From Candidatus Omnitrophota bacterium (GTDB taxonomy: Bacteria; Omnitrophota; Gorgyraeia; Pluralincolimonadales; Pluralincolimonadaceae), in the NCBI GenBank assembly GCA_030695925.1, contig JAUYOH010000024.1, positions 1-32,697 on the forward strand: a stretch of 32,697 nucleotides of DNA. The letters are read 5' to 3'. Position numbers and translations under genes: made by a program. Shown here one piece after another: positions 1-7,773 of the stretch. Within the stretch, counting starts at the first letter, position 1. Each line of letters opens with the position of its first letter. Under the pieces are notes generated by a model, which saw only the letters and a program-made list of their open reading frames with translations, did no database searches and was not told the origin of the DNA.

Positions 1-40
1 AGGCACATGGGAAAAAGCAGAAACAACAAGAAAGTAGATT

Positions 41-1078
41 ATGCTTAGGGACTTTTTGACTACATTTTTTGTTTCAGGTGCGGTGGCGATTGTCCTTACG
101 CCGATTATAAGAAGAGTCGCGCTGGAATTAGGCATCGTTGATAAGCCCGGCGGAAGAAAAATCCATAGGCAAAATATGCCGACGTTGGGCGGGATAGCTA
201 TTGTCGCGGGGTTTTATGTCGGCACAATTGTTGTATTTCACGCAATACCCGGCGCTATGGACAGGTTTTTATTTAAGTTTAGCGGAATATGCATCGGAAG
301 CGCGATTATTATTATATTGGGTATAATAGATGATATAAGGCCTTTAAACGCCAAATTAAAGCTTGTTGTCCAGATTATAGCCGCATCGGTCTTAATAGCT
401 ACCGGTTTTGTGGTGGAAGAGATTACGGTTCCGTTTTTCGGAAAAGTCCCCCTCGGTTATTTAGGCATAGTTTTCTCAATGTTATGGATAGTCGGCATAA
501 CTAACGCCATAAACCTCCTGGACGGACTGGACGGCCTGGCGGCAGGAGTATCGGGTATCGCCTCATTTTTTATGTTCTTAGCCGCTATGGACCAGCATGA
601 TTATGTTATCGCGTTTTTAGCTTTTGCTTTAAGCGGAGCGTGCGCGGGATTCCTGCCGTTTAATTTTTCTCCCGCGAGGATATTCATGGGAAATCCGGGG
701 AGTATGTTTTTAGGATTCATCCTATCCGCCATATCTATCGTAAGTTTCCAGAAAAGCAAGACAGCGATAACGCTATTTATTCCCGTTATAGCGTTAGGCG
801 TGCCCATAATTGACACGAGTTTGGCTATTGTGCGGCGCTTGGCGAAGAAAAAGCGCATCTTTCAGGCCGATAAGGAACATATTCATCACAAGATCCTGTT
901 CCGGGAGGAGTCGCAAAGGAGGGCTGTCCTGTCGCTTTACTTCCTATCGGCCTGCTTTGGCATGATAGCGCTTAGTTTTAGGGGGATTAAAGGGGTTTAC
1001 GCGATTATCGCGTTGATAGTGGTGAGTTTGGTGACGTTCAAGTGGATGAAGGATTCGGGGTTTTTGGAGTTTAGGTAA
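41..1078 (+). CDS. WecA/MraY-family polyprenyl-phosphate sugar-1-phosphate transferase
   Basis: Membrane enzyme that would move a sugar-1-phosphate from a UDP-sugar to undecaprenyl phosphate, the first step of a lipid-linked polysaccharide. The 345-residue protein is strongly hydrophobic, with about ten membrane segments. Family motifs are clear: DD at residues 97-98, NLLDGLDGLAAG near 158-169, and the HIHH motif at 280-283 typical of WecA-type enzymes rather than MraY. The usual MGDxGS motif reads MGNPGS, with Asn218 in place of the normally conserved Asp, so activity is uncertain. It lies upstream of an exosortase operon, which fits an exopolysaccharide or envelope glycan role. Substrate sugar is unknown. 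Confidence 0.85.
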   Translation: MLRDFLTTFFVSGAVAIVLTPIIRRVALELGIVDKPGGRKIHRQNMPTLGGIAIVAGFYVGTIVVFHAIPGAMDRFLFKFSGICIGSAIIIILGIIDDIRPLNAKLKLVVQIIAASVLIATGFVVEEITVPFFGKVPLGYLGIVFSMLWIVGITNAINLLDGLDGLAAGVSGIASFFMFLAAMDQHDYVIAFLAFALSGACAGFLPFNFSPARIFMGNPGSMFLGFILSAISIVSFQKSKTAITLFIPVIALGVPIIDTSLAIVRRLAKKKRIFQADKEHIHHKILFREESQRRAVLSLYFLSACFGMIALSFRGIKGVYAIIALIVVSLVTFKWMKDSGFLEFR

Positions 1079-1087
1079 ACTAATTCC

Positions 1088-1116
1088 TTGACAAAATTGC
1101 TGATTTGTAGTAAATT
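1088..1116 (+). promoter_or_regulatory. Sigma-70-type promoter for the PocR-AraC regulator
   Basis: TTGACA at 1088-1093 and TAAATT at 1111-1116 are 17 bp apart. The start codon at 1128 is only 11 bases past the -10 box, so the predicted transcript has almost no leader. Confidence 0.55.
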
Positions 1117-1127
1117 TTAATAACACT

Positions 1128-1961
1128 ATGGAATGCTCATTAGCCATAAAAGGAATCGCCGGCGCGAAGATATTGCATGACCTGCAAGGCAGTTTTCTTA
1201 AACTGACAGGGATGGAATTTTCTTTCGTCGACCTCAAGGGCAAGCCGGTTATCGTTCCTCAATACGCCAGCCATTTCTGCAAGGCGCTTCTTTCAGCAAA
1301 AAAGAAAGATACGGCTTTTTGCGACCTTTTAAATAAGTCCTGTGAGCAGATAGCCAGCGCAAAGAAACCTTACATTTTCGAGCATAACAAATTATTATTT
1401 GCCGCGGTCCCGATCGTGATGCAGGAAAATGTCATCGGCGCCGTTCTTATGTGCCCGCCGCAGGCCGCGGAATCATCAGCGGCAGTCGTCACCAAGGAAC
1501 AGGTCAAGAACGCCTCGGAATTATTATTCATCCTGATAAATTATATATTCAAGAATGAATTTGATTTTCTGGTAGTCTCAGATTCGGATATGCAGTATTC
1601 GCGGAATCAGGAAGCGGTGATAAACGCCATCGGTTACATAAAGAAGAACTATCACAATAAAGACATATCGCTGCAGAAAGTATCTTCAGAGGTATCGCTG
1701 AGCCACTATTATTTCAGCCATATCTTTAAGGATGAGTTTAAGATCACTTTTATAGAGTATCTTACTAAGGTGAGGATGGATGCGGCCGCGAAATTATTAA
1801 AGAACAGGAAGTTGAATGTCAACCAAGTCGCTTATGCTGTAGGGTATCAGGACCCTAATTATTTCAGTAAAGTTTTTAAAAGATATATGAAAACATCGCC
1901 GATAGAGTATCGGGAGAGCCTCTTTAAAAAGGGAGTTGAAAAGCAAATAATTACAGTATAA
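1128..1961 (+). CDS. AraC-family regulator with PocR-type sensor domain
   Basis: One-component transcription regulator of 277 residues. The N-terminal part (about 1-150) resembles the PocR ligand-binding domain, with several Cys residues and the segment FCDLLNKSCEQIA. The C-terminal part (about 160-265) is a two-helix-turn-helix AraC domain, shown by VSLSHYYFSHIFKDEF and the typical second helix region VAYAVGYQDPNYFSKVFKRY. No Shine-Dalgarno sequence is visible, and the promoter lies so close that the mRNA may be leaderless. It sits just before the exosortase operon and is the only DNA-binding regulator in this part of the window. It is therefore a candidate controller of that operon and the PEP-CTERM genes, by inference only. 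Confidence 0.88.
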   Translation: MECSLAIKGIAGAKILHDLQGSFLKLTGMEFSFVDLKGKPVIVPQYASHFCKALLSAKKKDTAFCDLLNKSCEQIASAKKPYIFEHNKLLFAAVPIVMQENVIGAVLMCPPQAAESSAAVVTKEQVKNASELLFILINYIFKNEFDFLVVSDSDMQYSRNQEAVINAIGYIKKNYHNKDISLQKVSSEVSLSHYYFSHIFKDEFKITFIEYLTKVRMDAAAKLLKNRKLNVNQVAYAVGYQDPNYFSKVFKRYMKTSPIEYRESLFKKGVEKQIITV

Positions 1962-2006
1962 AAGCATAAAAAACTATTGACACTCTAACTCGTTCTGTTA
2001 TATACT
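1960..2006 (+). promoter_or_regulatory. Promoter of the exosortase operon with A-tract upstream element
   Basis: TTGACA at 1977-1982 and TATACT at 2001-2006 are separated by 18 bp. Directly upstream is AAAAGCATAAAAAA, a variant of the AAAAAAGCAA element found before the -35 boxes of the PEP-CTERM gene promoters further on. Confidence 0.7.
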
Positions 2007-2037
2007 AATTGCGACAAAGTATAGAACGGAGAAGAAA

Positions 2038-2505
2038 TTGGCAGAACGTAGAAAATTCGAACGTGTCGGATTAGACATTGCTGTAAAAGTAAAGCTTATA
2101 GATCCCCAGAAGAAGATAGATATTTCTCGGGATATAGCTCTCAAGGCAAAGAATTTAAGTGAGGGCGGGGCATTGCTTGAATGGCCGCGCTCTTGGGATT
2201 GTGATACATGCTCTAATTGCCTCGGCTGGGCTTATAATTTTAATTGTAAGCTGAAGGAAAAAGGCGAGGCCGACGAAGAGTTCAATAAGAACTTAGTTCC
2301 GGAGTTGCATATTACATTGCACATAACTCCGGGTAATGATATAGAGCCCATAGAAACGCTGGCGAAGGTGAGATGGGTAAAGACTTCCGAAGACCCAAGC
2401 GCCGACAAGTATCATGTAGGCGTCTCATTTATTGACGAAGAAAAGACAGAACCCGACCTCAAAAACAAGATACTGGTCATCAAGAAGAGATTTGAAGCCA
2501 GCTAA
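2038..2505 (+). CDS. PilZ-domain protein with a four-cysteine insertion
   Basis: Likely cyclic di-GMP receptor of 155 residues. The PilZ signature is present: RRKFERV at 4-10, NLSEGGALLE near 39-48, and YHVGVSFID near the end. It starts at TTG (2038), preceded by CGGAGAAGAA as ribosome binding site. The RRKFER box begins at residue 4, so an earlier start is not needed. Unusual are Cys55, Cys58, Cys61 and Cys70 (C-x2-C-x2-C-x8-C), inserted after the second motif and suggestive of a metal site. It is the first gene of the operon that carries the exosortase, so c-di-GMP may control surface-protein export or exopolysaccharide. That link is inference. Confidence 0.85.
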   Translation: MAERRKFERVGLDIAVKVKLIDPQKKIDISRDIALKAKNLSEGGALLEWPRSWDCDTCSNCLGWAYNFNCKLKEKGEADEEFNKNLVPELHITLHITPGNDIEPIETLAKVRWVKTSEDPSADKYHVGVSFIDEEKTEPDLKNKILVIKKRFEAS

Positions 2506-2532
2506 ATCAAGGCCTTCCTTAAAGGATAAGCA

Positions 2533-3399
2533 ATGGGGATCAAAGATAATTTAAGTTTATGCAAATCGGTTTGGTCTGTGACGTTTAAGACGCTGGCGAA
2601 GTATCCCAGTCTGCTCATCCCCTTTTTTATGAACGCCGTATTTCAGGGATTGGTCCTCACCGTCTTGTTCTATTATCCGCGCTCTCCTTTTTCCGCTATC
2701 TTCGGTCAACCGGTGCAGGCGTTTTATGGTATACGCTTCCTGCATTATCCCTATAATTTTTTACTGCTCCCCAAACTTTTTTATTACGGGCAGATCCTCG
2801 CGACGTTGACGCTGGGAGTAGTGATGTTCGGTATGGCTATGGGGATGGTCTCGCAAATTCATACCGAAGGCACCGCGCCGAGGATAGGTGGCAGTATAAA
2901 CAGGTCGCTTCGAAGATATCTTCCTTTGGTAGGCATCTGGCTGGTCACATTTATTATATCGTTGATTATCTTAAGAGGCCCGGCGTTTCTCATAATGAAA
3001 TTTATGCAGCCGACGACGTTTGCCAAAATTTTACTTCAAGTTGTCTCATATGGCGGAATATTGGCGGTTTTTCTCGTGGAAGCGCTTTTTATTTACGCTT
3101 ACCCCGCTATCGTAGTCGAGCGGGCGGGTTTTTTAAAAGGCATAGCGAGGTCGTTTAGCATATCGAAAGGCGTCTTTCTGACAACGGCTATTTTGGTTAT
3201 TGTCCCGAGGATCTTGGATGTCATAGGTATAATCATAAAGGATAAGATGACCAACGCCACAAACATAAATTTTCCCGATTTTCCCGAGATAACGGTTGTG
3301 ATGTTGGCAATACTGATAGGCATTACGTTGATCACCGATTCTTTGGTATTCCTGTCGACGGCGAACCTGTTTATGCTTAAGAAAGAGACGGAAAAATGA
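2533..3399 (+). CDS. Multi-pass membrane protein of unknown function
   Basis: A 288-residue protein that I do not recognise. It shows about six hydrophobic segments (roughly residues 24-48, 85-108, 135-155, 175-198, 215-235, 255-280), with basic loops such as NRSLRRYL and a C-terminal KKETEK tail. The layout resembles small integral membrane proteins of the DUF4013/DUF6159 kind, but I see no catalytic motif. It starts at ATG behind AAAGGAT, 27 bases after the PilZ gene, and its last four bases overlap the TPR lipoprotein gene. Position between PilZ and exosortase genes suggests a role in envelope assembly or export. Confidence 0.7.
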   Translation: MGIKDNLSLCKSVWSVTFKTLAKYPSLLIPFFMNAVFQGLVLTVLFYYPRSPFSAIFGQPVQAFYGIRFLHYPYNFLLLPKLFYYGQILATLTLGVVMFGMAMGMVSQIHTEGTAPRIGGSINRSLRRYLPLVGIWLVTFIISLIILRGPAFLIMKFMQPTTFAKILLQVVSYGGILAVFLVEALFIYAYPAIVVERAGFLKGIARSFSISKGVFLTTAILVIVPRILDVIGIIIKDKMTNATNINFPDFPEITVVMLAILIGITLITDSLVFLSTANLFMLKKETEK

Positions 3400-4247
3400 G
3401 ATTGGCGTGGCTTTTTTTAATCATCGTGACTTTACTGCCATTGGCAGGATGCGATTCGGGCGTCTATTCCGCGGAGAAGCGGTTCTGGCACGCATCCCGT
3501 AAATATGACCGCCTGACGCAGAAGAAAGACGCTCCCGACGTTACGTCGGGACAGGATTATCAGGTGCTTATAGACGATTTTCGGCAGATAGCGATCCGTT
3601 ATCCCGACTGGGCAAATAGCGCTCGCGCCCAATTTTACATAGGCCAGCTTTACGCCGTCCAAAACAATCTCCCCAAGGCCCGCGAGGAGTTTGGAGTCAT
3701 ACTGAAAGAATACCCCACAAATACCGACATATGCGCCACGGCCCTTTTTACTATCGCTGTTATCTACGAGAAAGAGGACAATTGGGAGAAGGCGAAAGAG
3801 ACGCTGGATAAAGTCGTAAAAGATTATCCTGATAGCGGCACCGCATTTCAGGTACCGCTTTACGAGGCGGAGCATTATAAGGCCAAAGGGCAGACTGCCG
3901 AGGCGGATGCGGCCTATGCGGCGGCGATAGATAAATATAAGAAGATAATAACGGATAGCCCGAAGACCTACGGGGCGCTGATGGCGATAGATTTTGCCGT
4001 CGCCTGTTACGCTAACCGCGAACAATGGACAGAGGCGATAGATTATCTGGCTACTTTAACCCGTGATCATCCTGATGCCTTGGTGGCACCCAAGGCGCTT
4101 TTTGTCACCGGCGCGATATATCAGGATAAATTAAAGCAGCCGGAGAAGGCGCTTGAGTATTACAACCAGGTAAAGGATAAATATTCAAAATCGATATTCG
4201 CCAAACCAGCCCAGCAGTTAATAGACCTTATCAATAAGCCAAAATAA
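3396..4247 (+). CDS. TPR-repeat lipoprotein, BamD/YbgF-like
   Basis: A 283-residue lipoprotein with signal sequence and lipobox LAGC (Cys19). The rest consists of tetratricopeptide-type helical repeats, for example ARAQFYIGQLYAVQNNLPKA, the segment around KEDNWEKAKETL, and YQDKLKQPEKALEYYNQVKD. Such proteins act as protein-binding scaffolds; BamD and YbgF are the best known relatives. The residue after Cys19 is Asp, which in E. coli keeps lipoproteins in the inner membrane, where the exosortase encoded one base downstream also resides. It may be a partner in exosortase-dependent export. An assignment as true BamD is not supported, because no other Bam gene is nearby. Confidence 0.8.
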   Translation: MRLAWLFLIIVTLLPLAGCDSGVYSAEKRFWHASRKYDRLTQKKDAPDVTSGQDYQVLIDDFRQIAIRYPDWANSARAQFYIGQLYAVQNNLPKAREEFGVILKEYPTNTDICATALFTIAVIYEKEDNWEKAKETLDKVVKDYPDSGTAFQVPLYEAEHYKAKGQTAEADAAYAAAIDKYKKIITDSPKTYGALMAIDFAVACYANREQWTEAIDYLATLTRDHPDALVAPKALFVTGAIYQDKLKQPEKALEYYNQVKDKYSKSIFAKPAQQLIDLINKPK

Positions 4248-4248
4248 T

Positions 4249-5076
4249 ATGACCATTCCATTAAGGATAAAACTCGGAATAATAATCGGGCTGCTCATTT
4301 TGATCTATTGGCCGACCTTCATCTGGATGAACGCGAGGTTCAATGAGGCCGATACGTATTATTCGCATGGGTTCCTCGTGCCGTTTGTTTTCTTATATCT
4401 TATTTGGGCCAAGCGCGACGACCTCAAGAAAGCCGATATCTCGCCGTTGAATATAGGGCTGATCCTTCTTGTTCCGGCTCTTCTGGTGCATCTTCTCGCT
4501 CATCTGTTAGAGATAAATTTCATCTCCGGTTTTTCACTGATAATTACCTTATTCGGCCTCTCGCTTTATCTTTACGGGCTTGGGATCAGCCGCCAGTTGG
4601 CTTTCGCTATTTTATTTTTAGTCTTTATGATCCCATTGCCGCAAGTCCTGATAATAAATATAAGTTTTAAGATGAAGATATTCGCGGCGCAGATCGCTAC
4701 GGTATGCATTAACTTAATGGGGATACAAGCCGTAAGAGAAGGCAGTATCGTCAATCTACCTAACACGGCCCTGACTGTCGGTGATCCCTGCAGCGGATTA
4801 AGGTCGCTTATTTCTTTGACCGCGTTGGGCGCGCTTTACGCTTATCTGGTTAAGATCTCGAGAGTCAGGAAAGCACTATTATTTTTATTATCTATACCAA
4901 TAGCTCTCATCGCCAATATCATAAGGATCATACTGCTTCTCTTGGTCGCTTTTGTTTACGGCTCTGAGGTGGCGACCGGGAAATTCCACGATTTCTCAGG
5001 ATTTTTGTTGTTCGGTTTCGCTTTTGCGGGATTATTTATCGCGGGGAGAATACTGTCGTGGCAGAAAGAAAAGTAA
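4249..5076 (+). CDS. Exosortase (PEP-CTERM sorting transpeptidase)
   Basis: Inner-membrane cysteine protease/transpeptidase that recognises C-terminal PEP-CTERM tails and processes secreted proteins. The 275-residue protein has about eight membrane helices and the family catalytic triad: Cys181 in DPCSGLRSL, Arg226 in NIIRI, and His247 in FHDFSG. Length and motif spacing are normal for the exosortase family. It starts one base after the TPR lipoprotein gene and overlaps the EpsI-type gene by 19 bases. Likely substrates are encoded just downstream: three proteins ending in IPEPTxMLLLG tails. I cannot assign a numbered exosortase subclass from sequence alone. Confidence 0.95.
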   Translation: MTIPLRIKLGIIIGLLILIYWPTFIWMNARFNEADTYYSHGFLVPFVFLYLIWAKRDDLKKADISPLNIGLILLVPALLVHLLAHLLEINFISGFSLIITLFGLSLYLYGLGISRQLAFAILFLVFMIPLPQVLIINISFKMKIFAAQIATVCINLMGIQAVREGSIVNLPNTALTVGDPCSGLRSLISLTALGALYAYLVKISRVRKALLFLLSIPIALIANIIRIILLLLVAFVYGSEVATGKFHDFSGFLLFGFAFAGLFIAGRILSWQKEK

Positions 5077-5693
5077 ACTTCATAATTGCCGTAATCATAC
5101 TGGCGCTTGCCGGGTGCGGCACCTTATTTATAGACTCTTTAAAAAAGGCGCCCGCCCTCGACGTCAAGTTATTGGAATTTCCGATGCAGGTCGGCGAATG
5201 GACCGGCAAGGAAATGCCGATGGACAAGCAGGTTTACGAGATATTAGGCACAGACAAGGTGTTGCTCAGGCAATACGCAGACAAGAAAGATGAGAGGGTG
5301 TGGCTTGCCGTCGTTTACGGTGAGCAGAACCGTCAAAGTTTCCATCCGCCTGAATATTGTTATATAGGCAGCGGAAACGTCGAACTCCTTGATAAAGAGA
5401 TAACTAAAATCAAGATCGATGAGCAGAAGTCTATGGATGTAAACAAACTTATCTTCCAGATGGGTAAATACAAGCAGCTTGTCCTTTACTGGTTTACCGC
5501 CGGCGACCTGATGACAGAGAATTACTATAAACAGCAGATTTATTTCGTGATGAACCAGTTAAAATACCACAAGAGCGGCGGGACATTAGTGCGGGTATCA
5601 ACGACGATAATAAATGATGACGTAAAAGGCGCGGTTGACAGATGCCAGCGCTTTATCTTAGAGGCGCTTAAGATATTACCTTCTTACTTATGA
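5058..5693 (+). CDS. EpsI-type exosortase-associated protein (DUF3485)
   Basis: A 211-residue partner of the exosortase; in many genomes this domain is fused to the exosortase C-terminus. Family signature: FPMQVGEWTGKE near residues 41-52 and HPPEYCYIGSG from His96, giving conserved His, Glu99 and Cys101. The start is GTG at 5058, behind GGGGAGA in the end of the exosortase gene. The N-terminal hydrophobic stretch (9-25) contains LAGC ending at Cys20, which resembles a lipobox. Hydrophobic residues continue past it, so a membrane anchor is as likely as a lipoprotein. The stop codon overlaps the next start by four bases. Confidence 0.9.
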   Translation: MAERKVNFIIAVIILALAGCGTLFIDSLKKAPALDVKLLEFPMQVGEWTGKEMPMDKQVYEILGTDKVLLRQYADKKDERVWLAVVYGEQNRQSFHPPEYCYIGSGNVELLDKEITKIKIDEQKSMDVNKLIFQMGKYKQLVLYWFTAGDLMTENYYKQQIYFVMNQLKYHKSGGTLVRVSTTIINDDVKGAVDRCQRFILEALKILPSYL

Positions 5694-6862
5694 TCAAGAC
5701 CAAGATTTGCCTTAAAATAGGGGCGGCTCTATTTTTTATCTGTATCATTTTAGCCGGATGTTCTACCTATCCTCCAAAACCCACTTCAGTTAAGCCTACA
5801 GGCCTCGTAGAGGACAAATCAAGCGAGATGGTATATGGATGGTTAAAGAGCCTTCAACTTCCAAATGGGTTGCTTGAGAGCGCCGAGGACAGCAATTTCG
5901 TGTCTACATACGATAATTCCCTTGCCGCGACAGCCTTCTCGTATAAGGGGGATTTCGAGAAGGCCGAGAAGATACTCGATTTCTTCAGCAAGAATTTAGA
6001 GACCGAGATGAAACAGTCTCCGGGCGGATTTAGTCAGGCCCGCGATAAAGAAGGCGTTCCGTTAGGAGGAAGGCCACACAGGTGGCTCGGGGATAACGCT
6101 TGGTTACTCATAGCGATAAATAATTATCATCACCTCGCGGGTAATAATAAATATAAAGAACTCGCGGCCTCGCTTGAGGCATGGATGAGGTCGCTTCAGG
6201 ACGAGTCAGACGGAGGCCTTTGGTCAGGATTCGACAAAGACGGAAAGAGAATAGGAAAAGCGACAGAGGGCATTATTGACGCTTTTAACGGGGTATCCGG
6301 CTACGACTCATTCCATAAGAGGATACTTGAGTACCTGAAGACAGCGAAATACTGGGATCCTGAGGAAAAGACCTTTCTCGCGTGGAAAGAACACCCGAAG
6401 TATAAATACGCGCTGGACCTGCATTCGTGGGGGTATTGCGCTTTCCCTAATATGCCGCGCATCGTGCTTGAACAGGCCGACCGCTACCGCACTACAAAGA
6501 TAGCCGCGGTGAATAATAAGAATATCACGGGATTCTGTTTTGAGCCCGACATAGATAATGTATGGCTTGAAGGCACAGGCGAGATGGTTGTTGCCTACCG
6601 CACGGCAGGGATGGATTTTATGGTGGAGTATTATCTCAGGGAACTTGAGAAGATGATCGTTCCAAGCAAAAAGAACGGCAATATAGGCGGCCTTCCATAC
6701 GCCACGAACAGAGAAACCGGTTATATGGGAGACGTCTTATGGGAAGGCGCCGACACAAATCCCTGCATTTCTTCCTCAGCGTGGTACCTATTGGGAAAGT
6801 GGGGCTTTGACCCGATGGCACTGGGCCGGAACAAGAACATTCCCTCCAGAGATCTCTTTTAA
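5690..6862 (+). CDS. Six-hairpin glycosidase-like lipoprotein
   Basis: A 390-residue lipoprotein (lipobox LAGC, Cys24, followed by Ser). The mature part looks like an (alpha/alpha)6 barrel. It has repeated helical motifs such as STYDNSLAATAF, FEKAEKILDFF, RWLGDNAWLLIAI, NVWLEGTGEMVVAY and SSAWYLLGKWGFDP. The conserved Glu of LEGTGEM and Asp of GDNAW are candidate active-site residues. It is a clear paralogue of the larger lipoprotein encoded at 7774-9456. Last gene of the exosortase operon, with a four-base overlap (ATGA) with the EpsI-type gene. Substrate is unknown; trimming or binding an exported polysaccharide is a reasonable guess. Confidence 0.78.
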   Translation: MIKTKICLKIGAALFFICIILAGCSTYPPKPTSVKPTGLVEDKSSEMVYGWLKSLQLPNGLLESAEDSNFVSTYDNSLAATAFSYKGDFEKAEKILDFFSKNLETEMKQSPGGFSQARDKEGVPLGGRPHRWLGDNAWLLIAINNYHHLAGNNKYKELAASLEAWMRSLQDESDGGLWSGFDKDGKRIGKATEGIIDAFNGVSGYDSFHKRILEYLKTAKYWDPEEKTFLAWKEHPKYKYALDLHSWGYCAFPNMPRIVLEQADRYRTTKIAAVNNKNITGFCFEPDIDNVWLEGTGEMVVAYRTAGMDFMVEYYLRELEKMIVPSKKNGNIGGLPYATNRETGYMGDVLWEGADTNPCISSSAWYLLGKWGFDPMALGRNKNIPSRDLF

Positions 6863-6870
6863 TATTTACC

Positions 6871-6921
6871 CGAAAAAAGCAAAAAAATTATCTTGACAGA
6901 AAGGCACTTATGGGGTATATT
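6871..6921 (+). promoter_or_regulatory. Promoter of the first PEP-CTERM gene with A-tract/GC element
   Basis: AAAAAAGCAA precedes TTGACA (6893-6898), with 12 bases between the GC and the -35 box. TATATT at 6916-6921 follows after 17 bp. The same composite layout recurs before 9615 and 11072. No terminator for the preceding lipoprotein gene is visible. Confidence 0.8.
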
Positions 6922-6931
6922 ATAACAGATG

Positions 6932-6981
6932 TTAAACACGTGTCGAGTTATTTTTTTTCACTCAGATTAAACACGTTTCGA
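6932..6981 (+). repeat. Direct repeat pair in the leader of the first PEP-CTERM gene
   Basis: TTAAACACGTGTCGA (6932-6946) and TTAAACACGTTTCGA (6967-6981) differ at one base. They lie downstream of the -10 box, one at each side of an eight-base T-tract (6951-6958). They could be operator sites near +1 or RNA leader elements. Confidence 0.75.
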
Positions 6982-7006
6982 AAAAGGAAGGAGGTGAAAA
7001 AGTAAA

Positions 7007-7615
7007 ATGGGAAAATTCATATTGACAACGTTAATTGCCGTTTTCGCGATAGGAGCTTCTTCGATCGCGGAGGCGAACCTACTTGTTAATCCGAGTTTTG
7101 AGACAGGTACTATTGCAAATTGGACCGTTGATTGGAATGGCTCTAATATAGGGGTTGTCACCAGTAATCCTCAGAGCGGAACACGCCATGCCAGGAACTT
7201 TAATGATGGCGGTAGGTATCAGGATGTAGGCATCGTTGGAGGCCAGCAATATCAGTTGACAGGTTGGGGTTATATTCCGTCCGGAACAGGCGGCAGCGTC
7301 TGGGGTTCCTACATAGGGTTACAATTCCTTAATGGAACAGGTGGTGTCGTTGGTGATTACCAGACCGATTTACAGGGCCTTACCCGCGATCAATACAACA
7401 TGGTTGATACAGGCCTTGTGACCGCATCTGCAACAGCTGTTACGGCGCGCGTAAGATTCGGTACTTGGGCAAACGATCCTTGGTCACCGGTCAGGCCTAC
7501 GGATTTTGACAACTTTGATTTGGCAGGTTCAGCGATTCCGGAGCCAACAACTATGTTATTGCTTGGCAGCGGTTTGATGGGTATACTCGGTTTCACAAGA
7601 AAAAGAAAAACATAA
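7007..7615 (+). CDS. PEP-CTERM surface protein with lectin-like domain
   Basis: Secreted exosortase substrate of 202 residues. The signal peptide ends at AEA with mature N-terminus near Asn24. The mature part starts LLVNPSFETGTIANW and looks like a carbohydrate-binding beta-sandwich of the CBM4/9 or galactose-binding type. The C-terminal sorting tail is IPEPTTMLLLGSGLMGILGF followed by TRKRKT: PEP motif, hydrophobic helix, basic end. The start ATG follows a near-perfect Shine-Dalgarno AAGGAGGTGA, implying strong translation. It forms its own transcription unit between a dedicated promoter and an intrinsic terminator. It is the first of three such substrates near the exosortase. Confidence 0.92.
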   Translation: MGKFILTTLIAVFAIGASSIAEANLLVNPSFETGTIANWTVDWNGSNIGVVTSNPQSGTRHARNFNDGGRYQDVGIVGGQQYQLTGWGYIPSGTGGSVWGSYIGLQFLNGTGGVVGDYQTDLQGLTRDQYNMVDTGLVTASATAVTARVRFGTWANDPWSPVRPTDFDNFDLAGSAIPEPTTMLLLGSGLMGILGFTRKRKT

Positions 7616-7644
7616 GTGGGTTTGTAGTAAGTAGGGGGACGAGA

Positions 7645-7691
7645 AGGGCTTTCGTTTATCCCGGGGGACGGGATACCGAGAGCCCTTTTTA
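7645..7691 (+). terminator. Intrinsic terminator after the first PEP-CTERM gene
   Basis: AGGGCT (7645-7650) pairs with AGCCCT (7681-7686), with further inner pairing TATCCCG/CGGGATA, followed by a T-rich tail. Confidence 0.85.
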
Positions 7692-7711
7692 TTGACGAAG
7701 GCAGATTTTTC

Positions 7712-7768
7712 TTGACAATGAACCCTCCTTGGTTGATACTCTACTTTATAAAATCAACCTCAAAGGAG
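7712..7768 (+). promoter_or_regulatory. Promoter and overlapping inverted repeat of the large lipoprotein gene
   Basis: TTGACA at 7712-7717 and GATACT at 7735-7740 are 17 bp apart. An inverted repeat spans the region: CTCCTTGGTTGAT (7725-7737) against ATCAACC (7753-7759) plus AAGGAG (7763-7768), with a three-base bulge. The last arm contains the ribosome binding site. From the predicted start site (about 7747) only the 3' arm is transcribed. The repeat may therefore act as an operator, or hide the ribosome binding site in transcripts that read through from upstream. Confidence 0.55.
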
Positions 7769-7773
7769 AAAAA

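Noticed and set aside
1-40. Tail of an upstream gene
   Set aside because: More than one frame is open across these few bases (stops at 35-37 and 46-48), so no frame can be chosen.
3432-4025. Long reverse-strand reading frame
   Set aside because: It mirrors the TPR lipoprotein gene, lacks recognisable protein features, and all supported genes are on the other strand.
3396-4247. True BamD assignment
   Set aside because: TPR lipoprotein architecture is shared by many families and no BamA/B/C gene is nearby.
6871-6889. A-tract as terminator of the preceding lipoprotein gene
   Set aside because: No hairpin precedes it, and the same element recurs at fixed distance from -35 boxes, so a promoter role is better supported.
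7729-7773. TTG start for the large lipoprotein
   Set aside because: It lies within the promoter; ATG 7774 has a proper ribosome binding site and lipoprotein signal.
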